Under the pieces are notes generated by a model. It made no database searches and was not told where the DNA came from. It saw only the letters and a list, made by a program, of their open reading frames with translations. The position numbers and the translations under genes were made by a program. From S146-42 sp965371965 (GTDB lineage: Bacteria; Planctomycetota; Phycisphaerae; Phycisphaerales; UBA1924), in NCBI GenBank assembly GCA_965371965.1, contig CBDVAM010000093.1, forward strand, positions 1 to 13,852: a DNA stretch of 13,852 bases, given 5' to 3'. Positions 12,540 through 13,852 of the stretch are shown here, in pieces (the stretch's first letter is position 1; every line of letters begins with the position of its first letter).

Positions 12540-13852
12540 GTGCCCATCCACCCGCTGCCGCAGTTCGAGGCGGACCTCAAAGAGTATGAAGAGCAGCGAG
12601 ACCGCGAGCTGTACGAGCGCCTGAAGGCACCGACGACCATCGTCGTGCGCTACGGCGTGATGAGGATGATCGGGGAGTTTCCCTATGACGGGGACGCCAA
12701 GCCGGGGTGCGGGTCCAAGATCGTGGTGCGGACATTCCGCGGGGTCGAGATCGGCGAGATGCTCACGAGCACCTGCCCCAACAGCGGGTGTTCCAAGAGC
12801 GTGACCCGCAAGGAGATGCTCGAATATATCGAGAACTCCGGGGGACGCCAGTACCCGTTCAGCGCCAAAGGCAAGGCGATGCGCGTGGCAAGCAAGGAGG
12901 ACATGGACCGCCAGTCGCAGCTCGAACAGTCCAAAAACACGCTGAAGACCGACGCCCGCGAGCGAGCCAGGCGTCTGGTGCCGAAGGTCAAGATTGTCGA
13001 GCTCGAGCCGATCCTCTCCCAGGACCGCCTGACTGTGTACTACACGAGCGAGGACAAGGCCGACACGCACGCGTTGCAGCGCGAACTCCAGGCCCACCAC
13101 ATGGTCCACGTCGAGATGCGCCAGGTCGGGGCCCGCGACGAGGCCCGCCTCACCGCCGACTACGAGCGCTGCGGGCAGTACTGCTGCTGCAAGAGTTTTT
13201 TGAAGGTTCTCAAGCCGGTGTCGATGCGCAGCGCCAAGGTCCAGAAGGCGACGCTGGACCCGCTGAAGATCTCCGGGCGTTGCGGACGGCTCATGTGCTG
13301 CCTGCGCTACGAGGATGAGACCTACGAGACCCTGCGCAAGAAACTTCCCAAGCGCAAGAAGCTGGTCGGCACGCCCGATGGCGATGGCATCGTCGTGGAC
13401 ACCCAGATCCTGACCCAACTCGTGCTGGTCGAACTCGACGGCACCAGACAGCGCGTCGCCGTGCCCGTGGAGGATTTGACCGAGCCCACGGGCAGGACCG
13501 CCGAGGACGCCGCGAGGGAGAAGGCCCGTGCCGAGCACGCCCGCCAGCAGGAAGAACTCAGCGAGACCGAGCAGACCGAGGCCCCGACCACGGGTCGCAA
13601 GCGTCGGCGTCGCCGGCGCAAGGGTGGTGCCGCGCAGAAGCCGGCGGGCGAGGCGACAGGTGGAACCGAAACCGCCAAGGCGTCATCCGGCGATGCGCCG
13701 CGGCGTCCATCCGCATCTCCATCCTCTGCGACCGGACAGGGATCGGGAGAATCCGAGACGCCTGCGGCGGCGCGCCGCAAGCGCAGGCGCAAGAGACGCC
13801 GGCGGGGGGGGGGCTCGGGACCCGATGGCGGACCCCGCGGTGGTTCGGGCGG
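12540..13852 (+). CDS. ricT: RicT-like PSP1-domain protein (YaaT family) with an Arg-rich tail, 5' part (437 codons, runs off the window)
   Basis: In Bacillus, RicT (YaaT) joins RicA and RicF in an Fe-S-containing complex that modulates RNase Y-dependent mRNA maturation. The PSP1 region is clear: RYGVMRMIGEFPYDGDAKPG and IVVRTFRGVEIGEM (about 37-74) open it, and CGQYCCCKSFLKVLKPVSMR and ISGRCGRLMCCLRYE carry the cysteines. Cys211, 216, 217, 248, 253 and 254 match the family positions; Cys215 is extra, and Cys57, 79 and 84 lie in the N-terminal part. From about 315 the protein becomes low-complexity, with an acidic Glu/Gln segment and two Arg/Lys blocks (GRKRRRRRRK at 352-361; RRKRRRKRRRR at 412-422) followed by Gly-rich sequence. 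The GTG is set by GGAGG 5 nt upstream. No stop occurs before the window edge. The tail suggests RNA or ribosome contact; this is inference. Confidence 0.88.
   Translation, partial: MPIHPLPQFEADLKEYEEQRDRELYERLKAPTTIVVRYGVMRMIGEFPYDGDAKPGCGSKIVVRTFRGVEIGEMLTSTCPNSGCSKSVTRKEMLEYIENSGGRQYPFSAKGKAMRVASKEDMDRQSQLEQSKNTLKTDARERARRLVPKVKIVELEPILSQDRLTVYYTSEDKADTHALQRELQAHHMVHVEMRQVGARDEARLTADYERCGQYCCCKSFLKVLKPVSMRSAKVQKATLDPLKISGRCGRLMCCLRYEDETYETLRKKLPKRKKLVGTPDGDGIVVDTQILTQLVLVELDGTRQRVAVPVEDLTEPTGRTAEDAAREKARAEHARQQEELSETEQTEAPTTGRKRRRRRRKGGAAQKPAGEATGGTETAKASSGDAPRRPSASPSSATGQGSGESETPAAARRKRRRKRRRRGGGSGPDGGPRGGSG

Overview
The window is GC-rich (about two-thirds G+C by eye) bacterial chromosome, densely coded and without tRNA, rRNA, phage, transposase or CRISPR signatures. 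The best guess is a member of the Planctomycetota, probably class Phycisphaerae. Reasons: an HYExAFE-family protein (a family I associate with planctomycetes), a RicT/PSP1 protein with a long Arg-rich tail, a diderm-type MlaF/MlaD pair, and several small membrane or secreted proteins with no widely known family. The taxonomic call is inference from gene content.

Layout. Positions 163-4191 are on the minus strand, in transcription order: a ketosynthase-fold protein that has lost two of its three catalytic residues (KS-beta / chain-length-factor-like), a degenerate GxxExxY/PD-(D/E)xK protein, an intact FabF-type ketosynthase, and then, after a 131-nt gap, a small one-helix membrane protein. The first three genes are tightly spaced (24-nt gap, then 20-nt overlap) and look like one operon. 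An intact KS beside a KS with a replaced nucleophile is the arrangement of KS/CLF heterodimers in type II polyketide and aryl-polyene systems; the pseudo-nuclease between them is unexpected.

Everything from 4403 to the right edge is on the plus strand: a two-helix membrane protein; a heptad-built inverted repeat; rnpA and yidD (4-nt overlap); a TetR-type regulator with a cysteine desulfurase in 1-nt stop/start overlap; a three-helix membrane protein; mlaF and mlaD of a phospholipid-transport ABC system without mlaE; an HYExAFE nuclease-like protein; three small exported or membrane-anchored proteins, the last two apparent tandem paralogues with ATGA overlap; and a RicT-like PSP1 protein that runs off the right edge.

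Regulatory pattern. Several genes at the head of a putative transcript have a TANNNT (-10-like) hexamer ending 6-8 nt before the start codon and no convincing Shine-Dalgarno, as expected of leaderless mRNAs. Most genes inside operons have a Shine-Dalgarno or overlap the previous stop codon.

The best candidate for something undescribed is the KS-beta-like / degenerate GxxExxY / KS-alpha cassette at 945-4191. The most striking non-coding element is the inverted heptad repeat at 4897-4998.
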